From NCBI GenBank assembly GCA_030737875.1, contig CM060909.1:29843659-29907658 (forward strand): a stretch of 64,000 nucleotides of DNA. Reading direction: 5' to 3'. The position numbers and the translations under genes are program-made. Source of the DNA: Allium sativum. Lineage: Eukaryota > Streptophyta > Magnoliopsida > Asparagales > Amaryllidaceae. Under the pieces are notes generated by a model. The model did no database searches, had not been told where the DNA came from, and was given only the letters and a program-made list of their open reading frames with translations. Position 1 is the stretch's first letter, and each line of letters starts with the position of its first letter. Below, piece after piece: positions 34,871 through 45,620 of the stretch.

Positions 34871-35746
34871 AGCGATAGGGATCCCCTATTTACTAGCAAA
34901 TTCTGGGAAGCATTCCAGGAAGAATTGGGAACCAAATTGAATCTAAGCACCGCTTATCACCCTCAGACAGACGGCCAAACGGAGCGGGTGAATAGAATTT
35001 TAGAAGATTTGCTGCGGGCTTGCGTTATCGATTTTGGAGGTTCATGGGAAGATCACTTACATCTAGCCGAATTCTCTTACAACAATAGCTATCAAGCAAG
35101 TTTGGGAATGTCTCCATTTGAAGCATTATACGGTAGACCGTGCAGATCTCCCGCATGTTGGGTAGAACCTGGCAACAGACTTGTGTTAGGGCCCGATATG
35201 ATTCGAGAAGCATCAGATAAAGTCGATTTCATTAAGAAGCGATTAAAAACCGCGCAGAGCCGACAGAAAAGTTATGCTGATGCGGGAAGAAGGGATATAT
35301 CGTTTGCCGTTGGCGATTATGTGTATTTAAGAGTTTCTCCAATGCGAGGGGTAATCAGATTTGCCAAGACTGGGAAGTTGGCACCGAGATTTATTGGTCC
35401 CTTTCCTATACTTGAACGGATCGGAACTCTTGCATATAGAGTTTCATTACCTAATTGGTTGCCTGGTGTACATGATGTGTTCCACGTATCTCAACTCAGA
35501 AAACATGTTCATGATCCCGACCTTATTGTGGAAGAAGCAGCGCAACATGATATTGACATAACTCCAGAATTAGCACTCAGAAGAGAGCCATTAAAGATAG
35601 TTGGCAAAGAAACTAGAGAGCTAAGGAGGAAAAAGATTCATTTAGTCAAAGTGCAGTGGAGTAGTGATCCTAGAGACTGTACTTGGGAGACGGAGGAAAG
35701 CATTAAACAAGCCTATCCCAAATGCAGAGTGGACATCTCTGACTAA
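34871..35746 (+). pseudogene. Integrase core end, C-terminal domain and chromodomain-like tail
   Basis: The frame resumes with SDRD (second catalytic Asp, 34874-34876). After 35 residues comes the catalytic Glu in TDGQTE, giving the D-X35-E spacing of retroviral-type integrases. The first ATG in this frame is 34925, giving 273 codons. Then come [10 protein letters not shown], the GPY/F-like region ([15 protein letters not shown]), and at residues about 235-262 a chromodomain-like segment ([15 protein letters not shown] and following), characteristic of chromoviruses and thought to direct integration to heterochromatin. Terminal stop at 35744. The tail's form and the initiator-Met PBS favour the Tekay/Del clade; a phylogeny would be needed to confirm. 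Confidence 0.9.
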
Positions 35747-35835
35747 CTCCGGTGCAAGGTACCTTTACAATACTTTGTATGTACATTTTATTTCCTGCTT
35801 AACTGTTATTTCCTTTTCGAGGACGAAAAGTTTTA

Positions 35836-35847
35836 AGTAGGGGAGAT
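35836..35847 (+). other. Polypurine tract of the chromovirus
   Basis: AGTAGGGGAGAT directly precedes the 3' LTR and follows CGAGGACGAAAAGTTTT, the same pre-LTR signal as in the array interiors. Confidence 0.88.
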
Positions 35848-37374
35848 TGTAATAACCCGGAAAATGTGAACTAATTTAAATTTTTTAAATTAGGTTATTA
35901 GCAAAGAATTTGAATAATTTAAATAGCCTATTTCCATAAAATATAGAATTGGGTATAATATTGCAGTTTGAAATTTTGAATACAAACTTTGTCTGACTAT
36001 ACCGGGTGGGAAATATAACGGATTTTAACGAAACTGAAAATATTTAAATCTGTTTATAATTCCTTTCTAACAAATCTGAAAAATCGAAATTTCATAACGG
36101 AAACCAAAAGTTATGGCCAAATGAATTTTCAGAAAGGTCGCTATATAGTATATATAGCCCTTGGAAATTGAGATTTTGCATACGACATCGGAATTTGACG
36201 AAACCACTTTTGTTGGGTCCGGGATGTCAAATTATTGCTAAGTTTCAAATTTCGTAATTTTTGAAGCTAGTATGTGCCTAAAAATGGCCGTTTTTCAAAC
36301 GAGCTCAGAATTCGATGAAACTGGTTTTGTTAGGACCGTATCGTCAAAACAAAACTAGATTTATTTTTCTGGAATTTTTCGATTCAGTTTATGGCCCTGG
36401 CAAATTGAAATGTACGTTTAAATTAAATATCGAATGTTTTATATTTTAATTTGAAAAATAACTGACTGTAACAGTCGAAATGGCCAACGAAACATATCCC
36501 ATTGTGTTCGGAATGGGGGTATTTAGCTAGGGGCGACAGTCGTTCGGTTTGATTTCGAGGTCGTTTGTGGAAGGGGGTATTTTTGGAATTAAATAAATTA
36601 AAAATTAAAATAAAAAGGGCATCGACCAATCACAATTCATCTTCCCCAACGTCTTCCTGTCGCGACGCGGAAAAGGATCCGAAACTTCTCTCTTAAATTT
36701 CTCCGCAACCACACAACGAAATCAAGCAAACTCAGATCCATTTTGAAGAGCGTTCAGAGATCTTCAAATCCATAGTAATTTCACGAATATTCGTTGAGTA
36801 TTGAGGGAGTTATAGCGTCGGGAAACCCCGAACTTTGCGCCGCCGCCGTGGGTTCTGGAGGCCACCGAGTTGATCATCTCGGGTAGCTTTGGGAAGCTCT
36901 TTCCTTCCTCTTCGACGCAGCGCTGGCCGTTCGTCAGAAAGCTTCGTGGTTTTGCCGAAAAGTTCAACCCTAGTTTTCGAATTTGAAAAGGGTATACGGC
37001 TGAAACCATTTTCAACTGATTTTTACACTTTAAAGCGTTGCAAACTTGTAAAAATCATATCTTTTTGCTATGTTAACGAAATTCGATGAAACAGGAGACA
37101 CCGTGACCGCAAGGAGGCTCTCTACATTCTCGAAGAAGCCGCGGATTTTTCTGACCTTCCTACGATTTTTAGCACTGCAATAACCAATGTGAGGAATCTG
37201 GACTATTTGTGTGAATGAAATCGCGTTGTATAAATTATATAAGCGAAGTGTAAATTATATACGCATTGTATACCTCATGTACATGTGTTGTATGAGTTAT
37301 ATTAGCGATGTATAAATTATACAAGCATTGAATGAAACATATATGCTTTGAGTTGTGATAAAATGCAAGTGAAT

Positions 37375-37433
<59 letters not shown>
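37375..37433. repeat. Expanded (TA)n microsatellite, 3' LTR
   Basis: An alternating TA tract of nearly 60 bp, against about 20 bp at the same site in the 5' LTR. Expansion postdates integration, since both LTRs start identical. Confidence 0.92.
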
Positions 37434-37434
<1 letters not shown>

Positions 37435-37439
37435 TCCCC

Positions 37440-37460
37440 TCGTCCACAGACCATGGACGA
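37440..37460 (+). promoter_or_regulatory. Conserved LTR hairpin, chromovirus 3' LTR
   Basis: Perfect 7-bp arms TCGTCCA and TGGACGA around CAGACCA, identical to the 5' LTR copy. Confidence 0.65.
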
Positions 37461-37823
37461 TATTTATTGCTTGTGATTGACGTGATATTATATAGTATGA
37501 CGAATGGTTGGGAATAATTGTTTGTGGTTGATATTATGGTTGAAAAATACCTTTATGGTTGGAAAATACCTTTATGGTTGAAAAATACCCTCTTGTGGTT
37601 GAAACAAAATAGAATAGGATTGTGGAATTGAAAATAAAACATGCCGCCTGCGTGCGAACTAGATGCATGATCCCCATTGTCAAAAACCGCGAGGTTTTAA
37701 GGTAGAGCGAGGAGCCGTACTAGGGACGGTCTCGGTTTTAACCACCCTGCCGTTATGCTGCCGAAAATTTCAGAAATATTTATGTGTTAGAATAATTTTC
37801 GTTCGTTGAAATAGATTACATAA

Positions 37824-38280
37824 AATCACATTTTTATATATACATAAATTATATAGAATATTCATGTGTTGAGTTGCAATTCATTCGTTAAGTTGAAATT
37901 CATGTGTTGAATATTATTTGAATTTAAACAAATGGCTTTAGCGATAAAAATCACATTTTTATATATATACAAACTATATAGAATATTCATGTGTTGAATT
38001 GCAATTCATTCGTTGAGTTGAAATTCAAGTGTTGAATATTATTTGAATTTAAACAAATGGCTTTAGCGATAAAAAATCACATTTTTATATATATACAAAC
38101 TATATAGAATATTCATGTGTTGAGTTGCAATTCATTCGTTGAGTTGAAATTCATGTGTTGAATATTATTTGAATTTAAACAAATGGCTTTAGCGATAAAA
38201 TCACATTTTTATATATGTACAAACTATATAGAATATTCATGTGTTGAATTGCAATTCATTCGTTGAGTTGAAGTTCATGT
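37824..38280. repeat. About 124-bp tandem repeat, chromovirus 3' LTR (4 units)
   Basis: Counterpart of 27242-27700 with the same four AATCACATTTTTATATA-led units. Confidence 0.88.
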
Positions 38281-38352
38281 GTTGAATGTTATCATCTTTT
38301 AAAAATAAAATGAATCGACAATGAAACTATATTTTTATAGTGAATATGAAGT

Positions 38353-38530
38353 GTTAAAAATACACATGTGTCGAATAAATATTTTTGATGATAAAAATAT
38401 TCCTTTTATCATGTATACGCTTTGTTAAAAATACACACGTGTCGAATAAATATTTTTGATGATAAAAATATTCCTTTTATCATGTATAGGCTTAGTTAAA
38501 AATACACATGTGTTGAAATAAATAATAGTT
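38353..38530. repeat. 71-bp tandem repeat, chromovirus 3' LTR
   Basis: GTTAAAAATACACA at 38353, 38424 and 38495 (period 71). Confidence 0.9.
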
Positions 38531-41500
38531 TGCTAGAAATATTATTATTAGCTTTGTTCTGCATATATATACATGTGTTGAGCAGGAAAAATGGATTAGC
38601 TGTAGAGTAAAGAAATTATTTGCGTGCCCGACAAATAGGTAAACCTTGATGAGTTGGCTGTGCAATTTTATTTATATATCAACTCCTGTGAATGCCATTG
38701 GATGCGGAGTGCTAGTTATTCTGTGTGAAATAATAAATAACGCCATAGGATAGTAACAATTAATTTTGAACTACACTACATGGCATACTTCTTGATGATA
38801 GGCATACTTCATCATATTCCACATAAGCAACTGGAGCTTGTGTGACGAGGTGGAAGATTTACCATACAAGCAAGAGGCTTGTATGGCGATGACTATGTAC
38901 TACAGGTTGAACTGATGACTGGTATGGACTATATAAATTATAACGATTAATTGTCAGATTAATAAAAACCCCACACGGGTCTGGAGTTGACAATAATCAC
39001 GTCGCTCTAGTTAGCAGATACGGCACATGGACTGTTTATTTCCACACGGAAACGGGGTGACGATAATTTATTCTCTGGAGTGATTATCAGTACATACTCC
39101 CCCCGTAAACACTAGAATATATCACTATAAATATGTGAATGCTTTTAGGATTTATTGGGTACCTAATACGGCCCAATAAATTTCCAAACCCCTCCCCGTA
39201 CAAAGGAGGTTATGGCAAAATTTTTCGAAATATTAAGGCGTTAGTGAAATATTTGAAGTGAAAACGAAGTTGAAATTATAAAATGAACTATAGTTGAAAT
39301 TATAGAATGAACTATATTTATATATATAAATATAATTATAATTAAAAGGAATAGAGGCCGTGCAGTTCATGTTTCGGAATCGTAATTTGAAACGGTTAGT
39401 ACGAGAAATCCAACCATCGGATTTTCCCGAAACCGCAACCGCTGGGTTCGCCTTGGAAATATCTTTCCAACGGCACCAACCTTGTAAAAATCCAACGGTT
39501 GGATTGTCCGGAATGTTTAATTCAAATCTGAAGAAAAACAGCGCCAGAGTCGTTTATATTTATATATAAATATAAATATAATTAAATTAAATCGAATAAC
39601 GATGCTGCAGTTTGAATTTTGAAACCGTAACTTCAAACGACTAGTGTGGAAGATCCGACCGTCGGATTCTCACGAAACCGAAACCGTTGGGTTTGCTTTG
39701 GGAATATCATCCCACTGATATAGACTTTGTAGAAATCCAACGGTTAGATTTTCCGATATGTGTAAAACAAATTAGGAGAAAAACAGCGCCAGTGCCACGG
39801 CACGACCTGAAACGTCGTTTAATTAAATATGGCCATTTTTAAATAAATAAAAATGGCGAAAAATCGTTATAAAATATTATAAGCAATATTGATTGAAAAT
39901 ATACCAATTGGGCTTGAATTGTTTGATATTTGATGGTTGTATGTGTTTGACACGAAAATAACACTAAATAACTGAAAGATGGATGTCGGATAATATAACC
40001 ATAAAAAGAATCGATTTAAATTCTAATGACGTGAATTATTTGAAAAGGCTGAGCTAACCCTCATTTCAAATAATTTATCGAGCGATTCGAATTGGAAAAT
40101 GCAAAGACGATTCAAGACCGACGATCTTCGTATCGATTGGATGGGCGCTACTGAGGTTCCTGACCGGAGTAGCTACCGGAAGGGGACGGAAGTAGTAGCC
40201 GTCTCAACGTATGTGTTGATTGGACGGATATACGAGGAATTTGACGCCTCCGGTTTCGTTCAGACTCAGGACGGACTTGTAAATGGACTGTGTGTCTGAC
40301 ATTGGATTTTGTTCTATACTGATTGATCTCTGTTAAATATATATCTGTTTGGCGGCGGAGAATTTATTCTTTTGCTTAACGCCCTTCTCTGAGACGTACG
40401 AGCTCAGAGGTTATATATCGATGGAAATCAATCGTATGGAGTGGACTGCCTATGTGGCATGCAAAGATGCTGTGATCAAGGCTTCTGTTATAAAGCAAAG
40501 TCTTGTGGATGATGATCAAAGCAAGGTCTACGTGGCTTAGCTTTGTGTATTTCGTAGATTCGCGAGTCTCACACATCGGTATGAGTCTAAAACGGGATAA
40601 GGACCCAAGGAGAGCATGACGTTTCTTTCTAGCTATGGTGGTGTCAGTGACTTACCAGCCCTGACATTTATATCTATTTTCACCTATGTGGTTGTTGGAA
40701 TGCGAGGCGCCTCGATATAGGTCTGTAAGGACCGGGAAACGTGTGTTCAGGAATTGCCAATCCTCAAACGTAAGAGAGGACCGGCCTTGGAGGATCCAGG
40801 GTTACCCAGAGTACGTAGTCCTGAGGCATTTGCTAGAGTGTCTCGAAGCGGAGAGGAGCTTGCCCCTTGCCTTGACTCATGACGGAAATCCAATTTCCAA
40901 TACGAGATAACGGATTCGATTGTAACTTATATGTGGCGACATAGTGGCATGGGACACTTATGCCGCCTATGATTGATATTTATGATGCTATTCATTTTTG
41001 AAACATATATGCACTAGTAATAATATCAAATGATTTTGCTTTATACGTATCAAGCATATTTGGCTATTATAAGGTAAAAATCTATCCTCCGGCTTGCGTT
41101 GCATTGTGTGATGGGACCAGAGTCTTATAATGGTTTCATTCTTTCAAAAAGCATTGCGTTGTTTTTAAAAGAATTTACTTTGTTTTAAATGCACTAGCAA
41201 TCACTGGAGTAAACCCGTTCCGCGAAAGTGGCGTGGTCCTATGATTTGCTTATTACTGTTGTTTAACTGTTAAATAGATTCCTCATACCGGTCCCCATGA
41301 CTGACTCGTTGTTTGTTTCACTTTGCAAACGCGGGTGCCCTTATTTTCACACGGGCAGCCTAGTACTCAGGTGACAGGTTGTTTTTGGCTCTGCACTGCT
41401 GCATAGAGTGCATTTTTGGCTCATGGCGAGGCTGACTTCACAGAGACGACTTTGACATTTTCCGCCATTACTGTTCTTATATTATGATTCCGCCACTGGC

Positions 41501-41829
41501 GATGCAGACTGGTTTACTTTCCGTATTTCTCACTATATATATATGTATTCCGCCTTCGGCGACGTAGACGGATACCCTTATTATGTCCCACTGCATGTAT
41601 GCATTCCGCCTCTGGCGATGATGACTGATCACTTTCCTTTTGATTTACTAAGTTATATCCCACGCTATGCTATTCTGATATTATTACATGTTGTGATTCC
41701 GCTGTCATATCCATGTAAATTTATTCTAATTATTGTTTCTGCTATTATCTGTTCTATGCTATGATGATTAATGTGTTATCTCCCAATGATTATCCTTAAT
41801 ACCGCCCCTCGGATTTTGGGATCGTCACA

Positions 41830-41834
41830 GCGTC
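41830..41834. repeat. Target-site duplication, right copy (chromovirus; GCGTC)
   Basis: GCGTC follows the 3' LTR end. The left copy is GTGTC. Host sequence then continues GCGAGGGCAGGGGGTGG exactly as in the uninterrupted LTR copy 2 at 17405. Confidence 0.85.
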
Positions 41835-42913
41835 GCGAGGGCAGGGGGTGGGTTCGGAGGTGGTGCCAGGACCATCGGAGGCGGGGGCGACTAGTGGCAG
41901 GCGGCATCGAGATCGACGGAGGGGGGGGGCTGTCAATAGTTTAGGTTTTTTTCCTTTTTCTGCTTTGAAATTAGTTGAACGAGGGGGGGTCTGGTTGTTT
42001 AAAGGGGGAGATATTTTTATTTTTAATTTATTTAATTAATTTATTTTCAAAAAGTAACTTTTCCATTCGACCTCGAAACAAGGCCCACCGCCTGTCGTCC
42101 ATAGCTAATTACCCCCATTCCGAACAAAATGGGATATGTATCGTAAGCTGATTCGATCGTTTCGATCAGTTACCGTTAAAATCAATATATAACTCTATAT
42201 ATTGAATTTGAACGCGCATTTTTATTTACCGGGGTCACATACTAACTCGAAAAATTCTAGAAAAATTATTTCTAGCCTCGTATGGACGATACGGTCCTAA
42301 CAAAACTAGTTTCGTCGAATTCTGAGACTGTTTGAAAAATGGCCATTTTCCATTCGATTAAAATCAACCGAAACTGGTCAAATGCGTTTACCTTTGCCAC
42401 GCTCACATATTAATTCGAAAAATTATGAAATTTGGAATCTAGCAATAATTTGACATCACGGACCCAACAAAAGTGGTTTCGTCGAAATCTGAGGTCATTT
42501 GCAAAATTGCTATTTTTAAGGGCCTGAATTCCATAGCGACTATTCAGAATTTTCAACTGGACATATCTTTTGATTCCCGCTTTGAAATTTCGATTATTCG
42601 GATTCATTGGAAAGATATCATCAATTAGATCCTAATGTTTTTGGTTTCACTAAAATCCGGATTGTTTTGCACCCGGTACATTCAATTGAAGTTTGAAATC
42701 GAATTATCGAACTACGCGCCATTTTCAATTCTATTTATAATTATATATAATTATTTATATTCTAACGACGGCGTATATAATATATATACGTCGAATTCAA
42801 TTCAAGACATTATTCATCATTATTATTTAAAATAATTCATTTTAAATATTCAAAATTCGCTAAAATTGCCAAAATAAAAATTTTAAACTGGCTCAGATTT
42901 TCGGGTTATTACA
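41835..42913 (-). mobile_element. LTR copy 3 of the array, right part (sense start of the LTR)
   Basis: This continues the GC-rich segment cut at 25252, then U3, ending TTATTACA. It is about 1.08 kb and matches 9620-10691 and 17405-18468. The U3 carries GTTTCGTCGAA repeats, and the conserved block with ATTACCCCCATTCCG text lies at 42109. Confidence 0.9.
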
Positions 42914-42918
42914 GTTTG
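42914..42918. repeat. Target-site duplication GTTTG, right copy (array insertion)
   Basis: Identical to 3797-3801. The outer LTR resumes at 42919. Confidence 0.9.
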
Positions 42919-43621
42919 TCTTCAAATTGATACCCATTTTACTGGGTTCGACTTTAGTATTGAGTCCTTGGATTTTAACCAGCGACATAGGGTTTCGATT
43001 TTGGGGGAGTTGGATGATTTGATCCGGGTTTTCATTATCAGTTTTGGATTGAGGAGGTAAAATAGGGTTTGTTTTCAAACTTTTGGCCTGATTGATGAAG
43101 ATTAATGTCGATAGCTGTGCGTATGGCATTTTTGAATGGCTGGAGGACGCGACTTCGGTCTGGCATGCGAGTAGAGATTTTTGGGGATGGAAGGGATGTA
43201 CTCGCGAAGAGAAGGATCATGGTAATTTTTGTGTGAGTTTTTGTTGAAGAATAGAAGGAGCGGTTGGGAATGAGATACACGGTGATGGCCATGAAATGGT
43301 GCTGGAGCGATTACTTAAGGAAGGAGGAAAAGGCGGAGCGGGTTTACGATGGGAGATGGGTCAGGTTTTCTTGGTAAAGCCCATGAATTTATTCAAATCT
43401 AGGTTAATTCTATTATAAGTAGTGTATTAACTTGTTAAAATCATAACTTCTCCATACGTTAATAGAATTCAACGAAACAAGATCCGTTAGGATTGTATGG
43501 ACGGCGGCTACACAATGGAACTAACCGAGAGTGAATTGGAGCTCGTTTGGGTTTATGGTGAAATTAAACGCCTGAATCAAATCAATGACCAATTATCGTT
43601 ATTTAACGATAACCGTCCAAT

Positions 43622-43627
43622 GTGAGT
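43622..43627 (+). other. Splice-donor-like GTGAGT, outer LTR
   Basis: CCAAT|GTGAGTAAAA closes the leader-like segment. The preceding bases (ATAACC...CCAAT) match the chromovirus site at 26645. Confidence 0.45.
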
Positions 43628-44109
43628 AAAACTCACTAACTCTTCTCAGTTATATTTTTATATAACGTATTTTTAGAAATGATAAATGATGGTTGTTTGT
43701 TGTGTATTGGCTGTTTGGTTGAACTGTTAGTTAATTGGTTGAAAATATCGATAACGACATATACAAATCGTTAATCGAATATTGATTCTGTTTATCAGAA
43801 TATTTCATATTCGTGTTATTTATGTTGATTAACATCTGTGGATCCAGGAAAACAGGTTGGAGGAATCCAACTGGTTCCTCAACATTTATTTTACTATTTT
43901 TTTCATATATTGTGTTATAAGATGTGATATGAAATCTGTTGTTGATTTTTTATGTTTGAATGGTACCGATCATTGTTATATGGTACGTTAAATACCATAA
44001 AGAATGTTGGAATGTTAAAAACGAATTTTTCAATGTTATATTGAAAAAGAAATATTTATAAAATCAAAAGATTTTATAAAAAGAAAATATTTATTTAGGA
44101 AATAAATAG

Positions 44110-44257
44110 AATTAAAAGGAAATATTTGTAAAACATTTACAAATAGAATTGAAAGGAAATATTTGTAAAACATTTACAAATAGAATTGAAAGGAAATATT
44201 TGTAAAACATTTACAAATAAAATAGAAAAGGGAAATACTTGTAAAACATTTACAAAT
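44110..44257. repeat. 37-bp tandem repeat in the outer LTR
   Basis: Four units of GGAAATATTTGTAAAACATT type recur every 37 bp (44118, 44155, 44192 and one variant). Each unit contains TTTGTAAAACATTTACAAA, an imperfect palindrome. Confidence 0.88.
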
Positions 44258-44636
44258 AGATTAAAAATGAATATTTATTTGTTAAATAAATAGAAAGATA
44301 AAAGGAATATTTATTTAGAAAATAAATAAGATATCATAAAAGGAAATACTTGAAAAATGAATAGAATAGTATAAAAGAGAATTTTATATTTGAAAGGTTT
44401 AGACTCGTGCTTCGCACATGGGTATAACATGATAAGGATTTAAAGCAAAGATTTTTAATAGAATCTATTCCAACCGATAGATTGAGAAGAAAAATTTATA
44501 AATAATGTTTTATAAATTAAGTGAAATGTTTATCATTAGATAAATAGAATATATAAGTCAGGACTTATATAGAGAAGTAAGAATCGATTTCAACATCGAT
44601 ATTTGAAACTGAATATGGACGAAGAATTAGACGATT

Positions 44637-44795
44637 AAGAGTTAACCAGTTAGAGTTAACATGTTAGAGTTAATCAGTTAGAGTTAACTAGTTAGAGTTA
44701 ATCAGTTAGAGTTAACCAGTTAGAGTTAATCAGTTAGAGTTAACTAGTTAGAGTTAATCAGTTAGAGTTAACCAGTTAGAGTTAACCAGTAGAGT
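44637..44795. repeat. 14-bp minisatellite in the outer LTR
   Basis: About 11 units of TTAGAGTTAAYYAG with alternating CC, TC and CT at the variable pair. Confidence 0.9.
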
Positions 44796-45620
44796 TAATT
44801 GAATATTAGTTATTCAATTAGAGTTAAACGAATATTAATTATTCGAATAAAGAGTCAACCAGATAGAGTTAACTGAACATAGTTCATCAAATTAGGATTA
44901 ATTGAATATTAGTTATTCAATTAGAGTAGGTCGAATATAGTTATTTGAGATAGAATTAGTCAAACATAGTTATTCAGGATGGGTTGCCATTTCGTACGAC
45001 TGCTAGCATAATTCGCAGGGCTGCAGATAGCCTACGGCGGTCAGATGTTTGCTGAGGGAATCAGGCATAACCATTGTGATCGCTGCGATCTAGAGTCAAG
45101 CAAATGGAGTTAAATCGAATATTAGCCATTCGAAATAAAGTTAAAAACGGGCATAGTTATTCAAATATAAGTTAATCGAATATTAGTTATTCGATAGGAG
45201 TTAAGTAAGTTGAGTTAAATAAGTAAGTTAATCAAGTTAAGTTAGTCAAGTTGGGTTAATCAAGTAAGTTAATCAATTTGAGTTAATCGAGTTGAGTTAG
45301 TCAAGATGAGTTAATCAAACCGAGTTGATCCAAAGGAGTTATTCGAAATAATTTATTCAAATAGAATTAAAGGAGTTATTTGAAATAGTTTATTTGAATA
45401 GAATTAAGGGAGTTAATCGAATATAGTTTATTCGAAAGGAGATTAATCGAATGTAAAACATTTGAAGAGAGTTAATCGAAGGTAAATCATTCGAAGAGAG
45501 TTAATCGAATATAGTTATTCGGAGAGAGATTATCGAATATAGTTATTCGAAGAAAGAGTTATCGAATATAGTTTATTCGAAAAGGGGTTATCGAATAGAG
45601 ATTATTCAAAAGAGAGTTAT
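44796..45620. repeat. Degenerate GAGTTAATCGAATA / GTTATTCGAA repeat field in the outer LTR
   Basis: Irregular units of about 25-35 bp combining GAGTTAATCRA with ATAGTTATTCGAA. They are interrupted at 44985-45090 by a non-repetitive GC-richer island (CGTACGACTGCTAGC and following), which stands where the other families keep their conserved GC module. Confidence 0.75.

Larger units (their letters stand above)
25253..41829 (+). mobile_element. Ty3/gypsy chromovirus (Tekay/Del-like) with about 6 kb LTRs, gag-pol inactivated
   Basis: A complete 16.6 kb element: 5' LTR 25253-31245, PBS 31248-31259, gag-pol 31508-35746 in one reading region, PPT 35836-35847, 3' LTR 35848-41829 and a 5 bp target duplication. 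The order is gag, protease, reverse transcriptase, RNase H, integrase, chromodomain-like tail, as in chromoviruses. LTRs make up about 72 percent of the element. The coding region has two frameshifts and five in-frame stops, so this copy cannot supply its own proteins. LTR copies differ by about 2-3 per 100 bases where I compared them by eye, plus a 53 bp gap and a large AT-repeat length change. Confidence 0.93.
35848..41829 (+). mobile_element. 3' LTR of the chromovirus (5982 bp)
   Basis: Starts TGTAATAACCCGG and ends GATCGTCACA. Same module order as the 5' LTR. Differences include absence of about 53 bp present at 25681-25733, a (TA) tract of nearly 60 bp (37375-37433), and scattered substitutions. 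Module copies: donor-like GTGAGG 37189-37194, hairpin 37440-37460, 124-bp array 37824-38280, 71-bp array 38353-38530, interior-like segment 39170-39260, terminal block from 40080. Confidence 0.92.
3802..42913 (-). mobile_element. Triple-LTR array of a coding-less giant-LTR retrotransposon (LTR-int-LTR-int-LTR), itself split by a chromovirus
   Basis: Reading the minus strand, LTRs run 42913-19507 (interrupted by 25253-41829), 18468-11681 and 10691-3802. They are separated by two interiors, 19506-18469 and 11680-10692. Every LTR starts TGTAATAACCCG and ends CTTACA on the sense strand. Every interior starts with a tRNA-Met-type PBS (TGGTATCAGAGC) three bases from the LTR and ends with a PPT. One GTTTG duplication flanks the whole structure. 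Without the nested element it is about 22.5 kb. Three LTRs between one duplication is the product expected from unequal recombination between LTRs of sister copies. No coding domain belongs to this element. Confidence 0.88.
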
